This document shows positions 5,986-14,882 of a stretch of DNA of 56,762 nt, piece by piece. Position 1 is the first letter of the stretch. Each line of letters opens with the position of its first letter. The position numbers were made by a program, and so were the translations under genes. This stretch comes from a virus. A model generated the notes under the pieces. The model was not told the DNA's origin, searched no databases, and saw only the letters and a list, made by a program, of their open reading frames with translations. The stretch lies in IMG/VR virus record IMGVR_UViG_3300010354_011127, positions 1-56,762 of that record. One strand, 5' to 3'.

Positions 5986-6212
5986 TTAATACAGGTGAAT
6001 GTTGTACCATTCGCTCCGTAGTTCTGGACATCTAATGGCTGTCCGTTTGCTTTTACGCATTCTATCCATCCTACCATTCGTCTCTCATTATCATAATGAT
6101 GCCAGACAAATGCCATTAAAAGGACTGATACTACTGTAGCTGCTACTGTCTGCCAGATATAAAGCCAGAATTTACCATCACCATCAATATTGTTGTAATC
6201 ACGTTCACTCAT
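5979..6212 (-). CDS. Single-span membrane protein (77 aa)
   Basis: 77 aa from ATG at 6212, 8 bases after AAGGAG; the GTG at 6221 touches that site and is rejected. Residues about 18-36 (IWQTVAATVVSVLLMAFVW) are a transmembrane segment; the tail has two Cys residues (ECVK and FTCIKK) that may form a disulfide in the periplasm. No family recognised. Confidence 0.7.
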   Translation of the reverse strand: MSERDYNNIDGDGKFWLYIWQTVAATVVSVLLMAFVWHHYDNERRMVGWIECVKANGQPLDVQNYGANGTTFTCIKK

Positions 6213-6235
6213 TGTATACACTCCTTATATAATAG

Positions 6236-6409
6236 CTACTTAGACTTAATAATTTTAATGCCTTGTCGACTAAGCATCTTATTGAACTCTCGCTTTGTTA
6301 CTGCATACCATGCCCAATGCCCGAACATTCCAGAAGGTTTAGGCTTGAAAGTACTGTATTGCTCTTTCATATATGCATCTAGTTCTTTCTTATACTCTTC
6401 TTCTGTCAT
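6236..6409 (-). CDS. Hypothetical protein (57 aa)
   Basis: 57 aa, with ATGA overlap to the helicase stop codon, so it is probably translated by coupling. Charged and helical (EEEYKKELDAYMKEQY) with aromatic residues in the centre (SGMFGHWAWYAVTKREF). No family recognised. It lies at the downstream end of the helicase transcript. Confidence 0.65.
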   Translation of the reverse strand: MTEEEYKKELDAYMKEQYSTFKPKPSGMFGHWAWYAVTKREFNKMLSRQGIKIIKSK

Positions 6410-7776
6410 ACAAGCAAGTCCTTAAACTTAGACTTCTTCTGTTCAGAATTAGAGTTCAATTGTATTACCTTCTCATCCGGCATAATGTTATCCTGGGCTG
6501 ATTCCTCAACATTATAAAGTCTCATTTTAGCTCTATCAATACCTACAACGAATCGCTTATAGAGTGTCGGATCATTATAGCGGTTCTTTAATTGCTTAAC
6601 CATAATCTGATTGAGATCCTCTAACTCTTCTGATGAGATAAGAGCAAACATTAAGTCTGCTGTTGCTGGGAGACCGAACGATTCTGATGTATCTGTGAGT
6701 TCGACGTCAGAATTACCGTAGCCAGATCTGGTTGTTTGGGTTGCTGATACGACTGGGACGTTGAATTCCACGGCCAATCCTCTGAGCTCTTCTGCGATCG
6801 CCTTGACATATTGATAAGAATTGACGTTTGCACCAGCCCTAATACGAGAACTACAACAAATGTTAAGATAGTCGATATAGATGATATCAGGAGTAAAATT
6901 GCGCTTAATTCTAAGTTCATTGATCAAATGCCTAAAATGTGCAGAGCCAGCTGAAGCAGTTGGATATTCCTTAATAACCAGCTTACCTACAGTCTTCTCT
7001 TTTACACGATTAATTTTCTTATCATATGCTTCTTTAGGTAATACTGTAAGCTCATCTGTGGTAACGTTAAGGAGATTAGCATCGATACGCTCAGCGATCT
7101 TCTCTTCAGACATTTCCATAGTGATATAGAGTACATTCTTGCCCTGTGTCAGATTGTAAGAAGCACAATGACACATGAACAGAGACTTACCAACACCAGT
7201 GCCGGCCAGAGCGATATTAAGAGTCTTACGGACCAAACCGCCTTTCGTAATCTTATTAAAGAATTCCAGGTCGAAGGGAATATGTTCTTCTTTGCGATGA
7301 TAGAAATCAAATCGATCATCGCTATTAAGAAAGTAGTCATGACCGATAGAAATATCAAAGCTAACCCCCAAAGCATCGCTGAGAAGATTGGGGATTGAAC
7401 CAGTGCTGGCAGCTCCGGACTTATCGTCGAGGATCTTAATCGATGCCATAATCGCATTGTAAATTGCTTTCTCTTGGCAGAACTTCTCGGTTGAATCTAA
7501 CAACCATTGCATCTCAGTATTATCTATCTGCAAGTCTTCAATAATACGCTTAGCTTCTTTATAGGTATTCTCACTAAGACCCTCTCGGTTCTTCAATTCA
7601 ATCTGAAGCACCTCTCTCGTAGGAGGGTTGTTATACTTTAAAATGTAATCGCTAATAACCTTATAGACAGTCTTCTCAGATAGATTCTGGAAGTATTCAT
7701 CCTTAAGGAATGGAGTAACCTTCCTACAAAATGCTTCATTGAATATAAGATGTGATAGAATGGTATGCTCAATCAT
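6406..7776 (-). CDS. 41: Replicative DNA helicase, DnaB/gp41 type
   Basis: 456 aa, close to the 475 aa of T4 gp41. It unwinds duplex DNA 5'-3' at the phage fork as a hexamer. The N-terminal helical domain spans residues 1-130, and the RecA-like motor follows with Walker A AGTGVGKS at 191-198. Further downstream are a Walker B region (DIIYIDYLNI), the H3-like ATQTTRSG segment, and a C-terminal KNRYNDP motif typical of the DnaB family. The gene sits in a leftward block with UvsX and the polymerase, as in other T4-like phages. The primase (gp61) is not visible in this window. Confidence 0.95.
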   Translation of the reverse strand: MIEHTILSHLIFNEAFCRKVTPFLKDEYFQNLSEKTVYKVISDYILKYNNPPTREVLQIELKNREGLSENTYKEAKRIIEDLQIDNTEMQWLLDSTEKFCQEKAIYNAIMASIKILDDKSGAASTGSIPNLLSDALGVSFDISIGHDYFLNSDDRFDFYHRKEEHIPFDLEFFNKITKGGLVRKTLNIALAGTGVGKSLFMCHCASYNLTQGKNVLYITMEMSEEKIAERIDANLLNVTTDELTVLPKEAYDKKINRVKEKTVGKLVIKEYPTASAGSAHFRHLINELRIKRNFTPDIIYIDYLNICCSSRIRAGANVNSYQYVKAIAEELRGLAVEFNVPVVSATQTTRSGYGNSDVELTDTSESFGLPATADLMFALISSEELEDLNQIMVKQLKNRYNDPTLYKRFVVGIDRAKMRLYNVEESAQDNIMPDEKVIQLNSNSEQKKSKFKDLLV

Positions 7777-7782
7777 AATGCC

Positions 7783-8145
7783 TCAAGAATAATTAACGTG
7801 AAATGATGCGCTGTAATTAAAATTACCTGGCCCATCAATACTATCATCCATAATAAGCTTTATTGCATATTCAGGCAAGTAATGCTTATATCTTTTGAGA
7901 AGATCTTCTTTTGTGATAAAATTAGCTATAGTCGCCACCCAGGCTCCATGCTTATCTATAAACTCTCTCATAGCTCTAAATTCTGGAGTAGAAGAAGATT
8001 TTACTTTAAAATCCTCATCATAATCTGTTGTATGAGGATACGCTCTAGTAATAAGAATATAAACTGTACGACCTTCACCTGTAGCAAAGTTATCGCTAAC
8101 AATAATCTTGTAAAAATCTCTATCTGCTATTTTAATTTCGTCCAT
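7783..8145 (-). CDS. Hypothetical protein (120 aa)
   Basis: 120 aa between the helicase and the YkgJ-like gene. Mixed alpha/beta composition with a basic central helix (NFITKEDLLKRYKHYLPEYA). I do not recognise a family. It is within the replication block, 6 bases upstream of the helicase start, so a role near replication or recombination is possible but not shown. Confidence 0.7.
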   Translation of the reverse strand: MDEIKIADRDFYKIIVSDNFATGEGRTVYILITRAYPHTTDYDEDFKVKSSSTPEFRAMREFIDKHGAWVATIANFITKEDLLKRYKHYLPEYAIKLIMDDSIDGPGNFNYSASFHVNYS

Positions 8146-8306
8146 AATACAAAAGGTCCAATTTTAAATTCATAATAAACTGTAACTCCAGTATAGTTTA
8201 ACTCTTTCCAAACAAAAAATCTATCTCTAGGATGCCAAATGAATACTAGAGTTTCTGTTTTATATAAAGCTGTACCTCTAAAAACATTATGAGCTAGTTT
8301 CAACAC
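8127..8306 (-). CDS. Hypothetical protein (59 aa), start uncertain
   Basis: An open frame filling the gap between two genes. The in-frame ATG at 8342 would overlap the upstream gene by 56 bases, so a GTG at 8306 is proposed, though no clear ribosome-binding site precedes it. The product is beta-rich and aromatic (ETLVFIWHPRDRFFVWKELN, then VTVYYEFKIGPFVLW). No family recognised. The overlap of 19 bases with the next gene is typical for this block. Confidence 0.45.
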   Translation of the reverse strand: MLKLAHNVFRGTALYKTETLVFIWHPRDRFFVWKELNYTGVTVYYEFKIGPFVLWTKLK

Positions 8307-8799
8307 TATCGGTACTATTTTCAATAACCTTAGTTTGAGCATCGTGTAGCTGTTTCATTGCATGTTGAAATTCTTTTGTGCCATAGTTATGATGGCCTCC
8401 TCCAATTTGCACTCTCATATTAACTTTCTTTTCTAGCGTATAAAGAAATAGCCAATTAAGAACTGTAGAATCTATCTTAGCACCAGCTTCAACCACATCA
8501 ATATAAAGAATATCGTTTATATGTCTAGGAACAATAATAACATTTGATAGAGAAGGCTTCATCCATTCTGGAAAATCTCTTTTAGTATCTATTACCCAAA
8601 CACATTTAAATGTCTGGCAAGGTGAATGAGGCCTATCTTCATAGATAGAGCATCCTTTGCCTAGTAAAGCAAAGTGACAGGGTCTTCCATGCATAAACTG
8701 CTTACCATATGATTGCCCATATAGATAACCTTCACAGCACTTTGTACACCCGTCACAATTACGAACTACTGGGTCAAGTTCGTCTATATCATACATCAT
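8287..8799 (-). CDS. YkgJ-like Cys-rich metal- or Fe-S-binding protein
   Basis: 170 aa. The Cys pattern CDGCTKCCEG (residues 15-24), then CHFALLGKGCSIYEDRP and C..F.C matches the YkgJ family (PF03692), described as a putative zinc- or iron-chelating domain. The characteristic Y-x-x-RP segment before the last Cys pair is present. The reaction is unknown for the family. It overlaps UvsX by 11 bases, so it is part of the replication transcript. Confidence 0.8.
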   Translation of the reverse strand: MMYDIDELDPVVRNCDGCTKCCEGYLYGQSYGKQFMHGRPCHFALLGKGCSIYEDRPHSPCQTFKCVWVIDTKRDFPEWMKPSLSNVIIVPRHINDILYIDVVEAGAKIDSTVLNWLFLYTLEKKVNMRVQIGGGHHNYGTKEFQHAMKQLHDAQTKVIENSTDSVETSS

Positions 8800-9829
8800 C
8801 TTCGTTTGATACTAGCTGTCCAGTTACAAGTGAATACTTATTAGCAATCCATTTAGCAAAGTCAGTTGTTGAAAATAGCTGCTTCCAAACTTCTTTATTG
8901 TCTTCGATATCAGCTGCGCGCATCTTAGGACCAACTTCACCAGTCTCTTTATCGATAACACTATACCATCCATTAGATGGCTTAATAACATACCCACCTT
9001 CAATAGCTAAGTCGAGAAGACCTGACCACTTCTTAATACCGCCTTCATATGATACTGTGATAGGAATCTTTGACTTCTCTTTAACATAACGAGACTTCTC
9101 AACGTTAATGATAAAGTGATAACCATTAATTTCACCGCCATCCTTATCTTGTTGGCGACCGAGAATCCAAATAGTATCAGCTGAGTAATAGATACCCGTA
9201 CCTCCGCCTACAATAGCCTTCGGGTACATACCAATTTCCATATAGGTATGATTGACTACAATAAGAGGAATGTCCTTAAGTGTCAAATGAGGTGTAACCA
9301 TACGGAAAAGAGACTTAAGAGACTTAGCACGAGACATATCCGCAACAGACTTCTCATTGAGAGTATCTTCAACTTCCTTCTTAGATGCTAGGTTACCAAC
9401 AGAGTCAATAACTATAACAACCTTATCATCACGACCAATCTCAGCAAGCTGCTTCATAATATCAAACTTAAGCTGCTCGATATCAGTAATAGGAGTATGA
9501 ATGACACGCTCCATATCAATACCAAACGACTTAAAATATCCTTGAGGAGTACCAAATTCAGAATCGTAAAATAGAAGTACACTATCAGGATATTGCTTCA
9601 TATAAGCACTAGCCATTAAAAGAGAGAAAGCAGATTTAAAATGCTTAGATGGACCCGCAAGAACAGTAAGCCCTGGAGTCAATCCACCATCTACAGTACC
9701 TGATAGTGCTACGTTCACCATAGGAACGTTAGTAATAATCATATCTTTCTTACCATATACTTTAGAGTCTGTAAGCACAGACGTATCTTCAATGGTAGAA
9801 TTCTTAATCAAACGTGCAATGAGCGACAT
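8789..9829 (-). CDS. uvsX: UvsX, RecA-like recombinase
   Basis: 346 aa from ATG at 9829 (AAAGG ribosome-binding site); T4 UvsX has 391. It forms filaments on single-stranded DNA and drives strand exchange for recombination-dependent replication. The Walker A is GPSKHFKS at about 59-66, an unusual form shared by UvsX proteins, followed by a Walker B-like strand (KVVIVIDSVGNLASK) and a RecA loop region with GGGTGIYYSADTIW. The C-terminus is shorter than in T4. It lies between the lipid-remodelling pair and the YkgJ-like gene. Confidence 0.93.
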   Translation of the reverse strand: MSLIARLIKNSTIEDTSVLTDSKVYGKKDMIITNVPMVNVALSGTVDGGLTPGLTVLAGPSKHFKSAFSLLMASAYMKQYPDSVLLFYDSEFGTPQGYFKSFGIDMERVIHTPITDIEQLKFDIMKQLAEIGRDDKVVIVIDSVGNLASKKEVEDTLNEKSVADMSRAKSLKSLFRMVTPHLTLKDIPLIVVNHTYMEIGMYPKAIVGGGTGIYYSADTIWILGRQQDKDGGEINGYHFIINVEKSRYVKEKSKIPITVSYEGGIKKWSGLLDLAIEGGYVIKPSNGWYSVIDKETGEVGPKMRAADIEDNKEVWKQLFSTTDFAKWIANKYSLVTGQLVSNEDDV

Positions 9830-9843
9830 ATTATACCTTTCAA

Positions 9844-10845
9844 TCACTTATCTTTTTCTAAATTGCTTATAAATGTAACCCATGACTGGTGCCATGACCA
9901 TTTATTTAACGCTATTGTACTACATTTTTCTCTTGAAAGCAACATACTTTTTTCTATAGCATGCTCTATATTATTATCCATACAACCTGTAATACCTTCA
10001 TCTATTACATCTATAGGACCCTGAACCGGGTATGCAGCAACAGGAGTGCCACAAAACATTGATTCAAGTAAAACTACTCCAAATGTATCTGATTTACTAG
10101 TAAATACCAAACAGTCTGCAGTTTGATAAAATTGCGCTAGTTCTTCTCCAAACTTATACCCGGGGAAAATTACTTTAGGGTATTTGCGCTGAAGTTCATT
10201 TTTATAAGGCCCGTCTCCTACAACTACTTTTATATACTTGTCTGGAAGACTACAAAATACATCTAAATTTTTTTCTTTAGATATTCTTCCTACAGATACT
10301 AAAAGTGGTATATTTTTAAACTTAGATGTACGAGGCTGAAATATATTTTCATCTGCTCCTCTTGACCAAATTATATGTCTTCTTCCTATTCCATTACTTC
10401 TTAGATAGTCTTCTATTGTTTTTGTAGGACAAAACACTTTTCTTTTATAATGAAACCATTTAATATAAGCTTTAGTAATCCAACTAGGGACACCAGCTAT
10501 ATCTTTCATAAATTTAGACCAGTCAGTATGATATGATGTTGTATATCTTTTATTTCGAAATGTTAATATAAAAGAAGCAGCTAGACCTAAAGGACCCTCT
10601 GTAGCAATATGATATACAGTATTATCTTTGTGTTTTAAAAGTTTATTTAATCCAAGTGGAATAGATAGAGGGATCTCTGGATATGCTTTAACTTTTAAAT
10701 TATATTTAAATAAGCCGGGATGAATAACCTCTACTTGATAACCGTTGAGTCTAGATAGCTCAACCATTTTTTTAAGCGTAGTAACTACACCGCTTACTTG
10801 AGGTTCCCAAGCATCAGTTATTATAACGATTCTTTTAAAGTCCAT
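9844..10845 (-). CDS. GT4 glycosyltransferase, Agt/MgtA-like
   Basis: 333 aa from ATG at 10845 (GGGAG 8 bases upstream). GT-B fold: the N-terminal domain opens with IVIITDAWEPQVSGVVTT, and the C-terminal nucleotide-sugar domain has VSVGRISKEKNLDVF and the E-x7-E type signature FGVVLLESMFCGTP. This matches the GT4 branch of alpha-glycosyl/mannosyl transferases that act on diacylglycerol or similar lipids. It overlaps the 3' end of a PlcP-like phosphoesterase gene by 25 bases. In several alphaproteobacteria a GT4 enzyme of this kind is paired with PlcP and glycosylates the diacylglycerol that PlcP releases under phosphate starvation. Lipid as acceptor is inferred from the pairing. It could instead build a surface glycan. 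Confidence 0.85.
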   Translation of the reverse strand: MDFKRIVIITDAWEPQVSGVVTTLKKMVELSRLNGYQVEVIHPGLFKYNLKVKAYPEIPLSIPLGLNKLLKHKDNTVYHIATEGPLGLAASFILTFRNKRYTTSYHTDWSKFMKDIAGVPSWITKAYIKWFHYKRKVFCPTKTIEDYLRSNGIGRRHIIWSRGADENIFQPRTSKFKNIPLLVSVGRISKEKNLDVFCSLPDKYIKVVVGDGPYKNELQRKYPKVIFPGYKFGEELAQFYQTADCLVFTSKSDTFGVVLLESMFCGTPVAAYPVQGPIDVIDEGITGCMDNNIEHAIEKSMLLSREKCSTIALNKWSWHQSWVTFISNLEKDK

Positions 10846-11582
10846 TTTATAATCTCCCATGAACCATCATCGTTCTCTACTAATGCTGAGCAACTTTCTA
10901 CCCAATCACCGCTATTCATATACATAATGCCATTATTCATTTTACGTATATTTGGATGGTGAATATGCCCACATATTACACCATCTACTTGTTTTGATTG
11001 TGCATATCCAGCTAAATTATCTTCATAATCTGTTATAAAATTTACAGCTTCTTTAACTTTATATTTGGCCCAAGCACTTAACGACCAGTATGGTAAGTTA
11101 AAAATGTTTCTTATTTTAGTTACTATTAAATTTAACATCATAGAAAAATCGTAAGCCCATGAACCTAGATAAGCTAACCATCTTATATTATTGACAACTG
11201 CATCAAACTGATCACCATGCATTACAATGTATGTTTTACCATCTAAACCTTTATGAATAACTTTATCCTGAAGTTTAATATTACCGAATTCATGCTCACC
11301 AAACGATCTAAGAAACTCATCATGGTTACCTGGAAGATAAATTACTTCAGTGTCTTTACGAGCCTTTCTCATCAATTTTTGGATTACATCATTATGTTGT
11401 TGAGGCCAATAAAATGATCTATGAAGTGCCCATCCATCTATAATATCACCTACTAAATAAAGCTTTTCACATTCAACATATTTAATAAAATCTAAAAACG
11501 CCTCAGCCTGACTCATTCTAGATCCTAGATGAATATCTGAAACAAAAATTGATTTATAATGTTTTGTTCTTTTTTCTATCAT
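10821..11582 (-). CDS. PlcP-like metallophosphoesterase
   Basis: 253 aa calcineurin-like phosphoesterase. Metal ligands are visible in order: DIHLG (16-20), GDIIDGW (45-51), GNHDEF (85-90), HGDQFD (122-127) and GHIHHP (205-210). Sequence between motifs (WALHRSFYWPQQHNDVIQKL, and YWSLSAWAKYKVKEAVNFI) looks much more like the alphaproteobacterial PlcP/UDP-diacylglucosamine-pyrophosphatase-like branch than like Mre11 or LpxH. PlcP cleaves phospholipid head groups to diacylglycerol during phosphate limitation. Its start overlaps the stop of the upstream small gene (ATGA). A nuclease or LpxH-like role cannot be excluded by sequence alone. Confidence 0.82.
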   Translation of the reverse strand: MIEKRTKHYKSIFVSDIHLGSRMSQAEAFLDFIKYVECEKLYLVGDIIDGWALHRSFYWPQQHNDVIQKLMRKARKDTEVIYLPGNHDEFLRSFGEHEFGNIKLQDKVIHKGLDGKTYIVMHGDQFDAVVNNIRWLAYLGSWAYDFSMMLNLIVTKIRNIFNLPYWSLSAWAKYKVKEAVNFITDYEDNLAGYAQSKQVDGVICGHIHHPNIRKMNNGIMYMNSGDWVESCSALVENDDGSWEIIKWTLKESL

Positions 11583-11845
11583 TGATTTAAAACTGAATCT
11601 AGTTTTTTGATAAAGTCATTTATTTTATTTTCTCTATCAGGCCATACTATATTCGGTTTATCAGGATTTTTTTTTAAATTATTAAGCAGAGGCATAATCA
11701 TCTTATACATCGTGACAGCTTTATTTTGTGCGACTATTGCTTGGTTTTCTTTTTCTGAAACTGCTTCAGTTAAATCATCTGTAAAGCCAAAACCAAAGTC
11801 AAAATCCATATCAACATCGATAGGTATTACTTTTTTATCTACCAT
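11579..11845 (-). CDS. Conserved T4-like phage protein (88 aa)
   Basis: 88 aa with an acidic aromatic start (PIDVDMDFDFGFGFTDDL) and a C-terminal helix (MIMPLLNNLKKNPDKPNIVW, then PDRENKINDFIKKLDSVL). The same two features occur together in a short protein of T4-like cyanophages next to replication genes, as far as I recall. Function unknown. It sits directly downstream of DNA polymerase, 11 bases from its stop. Confidence 0.78.
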   Translation of the reverse strand: MVDKKVIPIDVDMDFDFGFGFTDDLTEAVSEKENQAIVAQNKAVTMYKMIMPLLNNLKKNPDKPNIVWPDRENKINDFIKKLDSVLNQ

Positions 11846-11856
11846 TTGTTCTCTTT

Positions 11857-14379
11857 CTATGAAAAGAAACTATCAAGTGATGCTTTTTTCTCAACCTGCC
11901 AGCCGATAGCATCAAGGATAGTTTTAATTGGTTCAACGAATGCTTTCTCATATTGAGTATCATAATCAATATATTGATCCATACCTAATTGTCTAGGTAG
12001 TGTGCCTGGACAAGCAAATACATTTTCACGTGTAGGATTAGGCAATTTCATATAACAAAATTTAATCTTATCGCCTTCTTGAATAGACTGAAAACGTGTA
12101 TTAAGCTTTTTCTGCTTAAGTACCCAGTTATAAAGCAAAGCACCTCTAACGTGAATAGGGGTAGCCTTCTTATAGATAGTATTTAGATCTGAATAGTCAC
12201 TCAAACCTTTGCAACCTCTAGGAAACGCAACCTCTTCAAACGGAAGCTGTTTAAACTCACCACGAAACCTCTCAATAAACTTGATAGTTTCTTCTTCAGT
12301 CTCATTCATAATAATCTTAATACACTTCTTAATGTTATCACGGCAAGATGCTGGTGTAGATGAACGAACTGCTTCGATACCCATCATCTTAAGCTTAGGT
12401 TCATTATATTGAACACCCTCGTTATTCCATACGTTAAGAATGTATCGCTTCTTAGCAGTCCATATACCTTTATTAGCGATAGCTTCTCGCTTCATCTTCA
12501 TCTTTTGTTGATACGCATTAACATATTCGCTAAGCTGTCCGTAACACGACTCAATAAAAGGTTCCAAGCGATGTTCACATGCGTGGTCCAAGACTTTGAC
12601 CACCTTTCCAATTTCATCGCTCTCACTAAAGCATTGGTCGACCAGACGCTCAAGCGTAATGTACATAGAGTCAGTATCACATGCAATGACATAGTCTATA
12701 TCTTTCGTTTTAAATAGCTTATTCAAATATTTATTCATCTCTCTTTCAATCCATTTAATAGAGAGCTGACCTGATAGAGTAATAGACTCTGCAAGTTTAT
12801 TATCAAACCAACGGAAATAAGCATTAGACAAAGCACCATATGCTGAGTTAAGTTGGATTTTTTTTGCTAACTGCATATTATGGTTTTGCGCGATAGCCTT
12901 CTCAGTCTCAGGAGTAGGATTCTTTTCGTGAGATTGCTTTGCTTCAATCATTCGCTTCTTATATACTACTCGATCATCATACATCTTCTGCATAAGCTTA
13001 GGTAAGAAGCCTTGATAATCTTTATCAAACATACATCCAGATGCAGCACACGTAACGTTCTGACTAGTAAGCTGATTACGCACTGAAGGTTCGTTTAGAT
13101 AACCGTCAAGTATTTTCTTTACACCCTCATCTCCGTTAATAGATGAGATATGTCCTACATATGTCTCAGGTGAGATGTTATACTGCATAATGAGATGAGG
13201 GTATAGAGAGTTCAAGTCGAATGATACAACCCATTTATGCATACCCACTTGAGGGTCTTTAACATAAGCACCGATAATCTGACGCTCTTTCTCAGTTATT
13301 TTAAGCTGAGGTACCACGATGTTCTGACTAAGTAGATAGTTATGAATAATCACATCCCACATACGCACTGATGTAAAAGTATCTTGATAGTTAACCTTAC
13401 CGTCATACGCGATAGCAAATACCTGATCAATTAGCTTAAGCTTATCATCTAGACGGTCTACTAGATCAACGTCCTTAATGTTATACTCAATAAAGAGTTG
13501 GTAGTTCTTCTTATAAAGATCAAACAAACTCTCGTACTCAGAGTAATCGAGCTTGCGTTCACCAAGCTCAATGTTAGCGATATGATCGAGACGATACGAC
13601 TCTTGCATAGTAAAGGTAAACTTACGATACATCTGCATATAGTCTAGAAGAGATATACCAGTAGGAACGTATACTTGATTATCACGTCCAGCAATAGTAA
13701 CTGTACGCTCTTCTAGTATACCCCAGGGTGAAAGCTTCTTAGCCATACTATCACCTAGTATGCGCTTAATACGGTTAACAATATAAGGAATATCGAAGAA
13801 CTCAATGTTCCATCCCGTAACAATATCAGGAGAGAACCACTTAGAACACCAAACATCAAGAAACTTAGTAAGAAGCTCTTCTTCGTTCTTACATTTAATA
13901 TATTTTACTTTAGGGTTATCAGTAACAAACTCACCACAGCCTAGAACGATATACATATCATTCTTCTTCATAGTGATAGCTGTAATCTCTTTATCAGCTG
14001 TTTGAATGTCAGGGAAGCCTTGATCGGCTGCCACTTCGATATCGATATTTACTTTCGATACCAGCTTAGGATCATAATCGATCTCACCTTTGTAGTAATC
14101 GTTGATAAAAGGATATACAAAGTTGTTAAAGCCATATATCTCAAAGCCTTCAACTTCGTTATAACGCTTAATAAAGTCTCGTGCTTCAGATGGAGAATCG
14201 AAATCAATCCTATCTACAAGCTTGCCTTTAAGGTTACGGTAGACTCCATCACTCTTCTTAGAGTGAATAAACAGATAGGGCTTGCAAGGAATATTGAGCT
14301 GAATACGCTCACCATTCTCATACCCTCTAAGAAGAATATCACCACGATACAGTGAGACGTTCGTGTAAAACTTACTCAT
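11857..14379 (-). CDS. 43: Family B DNA polymerase (gp43)
   Basis: 840 aa; T4 gp43 is 898. It synthesises phage DNA and proofreads. Exonuclease motif I is NIDIEVA with D113 and E115; Exo II is near NIEFFDIPY (191-199). Polymerase motif A is SFDLNSLYP with D388, motif B is KKIQLNSAYG (about 506-515), and motif C is ACDTDS with D568 and D570. All catalytic acids are present. It works with the clamp (53954-54631) and the clamp loader (51973-53327), which lie 38 kb away. Confidence 0.97.
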   Translation of the reverse strand: MSKFYTNVSLYRGDILLRGYENGERIQLNIPCKPYLFIHSKKSDGVYRNLKGKLVDRIDFDSPSEARDFIKRYNEVEGFEIYGFNNFVYPFINDYYKGEIDYDPKLVSKVNIDIEVAADQGFPDIQTADKEITAITMKKNDMYIVLGCGEFVTDNPKVKYIKCKNEEELLTKFLDVWCSKWFSPDIVTGWNIEFFDIPYIVNRIKRILGDSMAKKLSPWGILEERTVTIAGRDNQVYVPTGISLLDYMQMYRKFTFTMQESYRLDHIANIELGERKLDYSEYESLFDLYKKNYQLFIEYNIKDVDLVDRLDDKLKLIDQVFAIAYDGKVNYQDTFTSVRMWDVIIHNYLLSQNIVVPQLKITEKERQIIGAYVKDPQVGMHKWVVSFDLNSLYPHLIMQYNISPETYVGHISSINGDEGVKKILDGYLNEPSVRNQLTSQNVTCAASGCMFDKDYQGFLPKLMQKMYDDRVVYKKRMIEAKQSHEKNPTPETEKAIAQNHNMQLAKKIQLNSAYGALSNAYFRWFDNKLAESITLSGQLSIKWIEREMNKYLNKLFKTKDIDYVIACDTDSMYITLERLVDQCFSESDEIGKVVKVLDHACEHRLEPFIESCYGQLSEYVNAYQQKMKMKREAIANKGIWTAKKRYILNVWNNEGVQYNEPKLKMMGIEAVRSSTPASCRDNIKKCIKIIMNETEEETIKFIERFRGEFKQLPFEEVAFPRGCKGLSDYSDLNTIYKKATPIHVRGALLYNWVLKQKKLNTRFQSIQEGDKIKFCYMKLPNPTRENVFACPGTLPRQLGMDQYIDYDTQYEKAFVEPIKTILDAIGWQVEKKASLDSFFS

Positions 14380-14442
14380 TCAAAAATCCATACTATATTA
14401 TATTGTTGTATTGTAGGGTATATTTAGAATAAAATCAATAGA

Positions 14443-14649
14443 TTATTTGTTTTTAGCTTTAGCTTTACCAGCTTTCATATTAGCCATCCAATGAGCTAAT
14501 TGACCCTTACGCCCACCTTGCTTAGCTATTTTCCTAAGAGTGCTTACAGAAGCTTTTGTAGGAACACCGTGACGTTTACTGTCGCCCTTATCTTGAGGGT
14601 TACGACCGTCTTTAAAGTTCTCTTTAATAAATTCTTTATATGTTTTCAT
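14443..14649 (-). CDS. Conserved basic phage protein (68 aa)
   Basis: 68 aa, very basic, rich in Lys/Gly (NPQDKGDSKRHGVPTKASVS, then TLRKIAKQGGRKGQLAHWMA). The same pattern occurs, as I recall, in short proteins of T4-like cyanophages and pelagiphages. Function unknown; it may bind nucleic acid. A TATAAATA element lies only 5 bases before the ATG, so the late transcript would be almost leaderless. Confidence 0.78.
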   Translation of the reverse strand: MKTYKEFIKENFKDGRNPQDKGDSKRHGVPTKASVSTLRKIAKQGGRKGQLAHWMANMKAGKAKAKNK

Positions 14650-14654
14650 ACTAG

Positions 14655-14662
14655 TATTTATA
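14655..14662 (-). promoter_or_regulatory. TATAAATA late-promoter-like element
   Basis: Exact TATAAATA read leftward, 5 bases before the ATG of the 68-aa gene. If used, transcription would start at or just inside the coding region, so this match may be fortuitous or may serve a shorter product. Confidence 0.3.
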
Positions 14663-14690
14663 AAAGAGAAGAGGGGGAATTCCCCCTCTT
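14663..14690 (-). terminator. Rho-independent terminator
   Basis: A 22-base perfect palindrome (14669-14690) with a 9-bp stem AAGAGGGGG and an AATT loop. Read leftward it is followed by the pyrimidine-rich tail CTCTTTTAT. It begins immediately after the stop of the DUF3563-like gene, so it ends the transcript of the small host-like genes. Confidence 0.7.
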
Positions 14691-14882
14691 TTAATGTTTT
14701 GTTCTAGTAACACCTGTAACTAGTAAATAGTACGGGTTGTAATGTATGTGATGTTGTTTAAACCATTCTCTTTCGAGATGTTCAAAGTGCTCACGACTAG
14801 TTGCTTGACCTAGATAATCGTTCATACGTTCTTCGTATGATCTTGGTGCTAGCTTTTTTAAAAGAGACTTAATAAACTTCAT
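14691..14882 (-). CDS. DUF3563-like small protein (63 aa)
   Basis: 63 aa. The core (RSYEERMNDYLGQATSREHF, then EHLEREW) fits DUF3563, a short alpha- and betaproteobacterial family whose function is unknown. It overlaps the 18-aa ORF upstream (ATGA). It belongs with the DUF1127 gene at 15150-15314 as a host-type small protein carried by the phage. Confidence in the family is moderate because it is short. Confidence 0.7.
   Translation of the reverse strand: MKFIKSLLKKLAPRSYEERMNDYLGQATSREHFEHLEREWFKQHHIHYNPYYLLVTGVTRTKH

Noticed and set aside
8127-8342. ATG at 8342 for the small gene after the YkgJ-like protein
   Set aside because: It would overlap the upstream gene by 56 bases. A GTG at 8306 fits better, although neither start is well supported.
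14002-14355. 117-codon rightward frame within DNA polymerase
   Set aside because: Lies wholly inside gp43 on the other strand, without a ribosome-binding site or a recognisable product.
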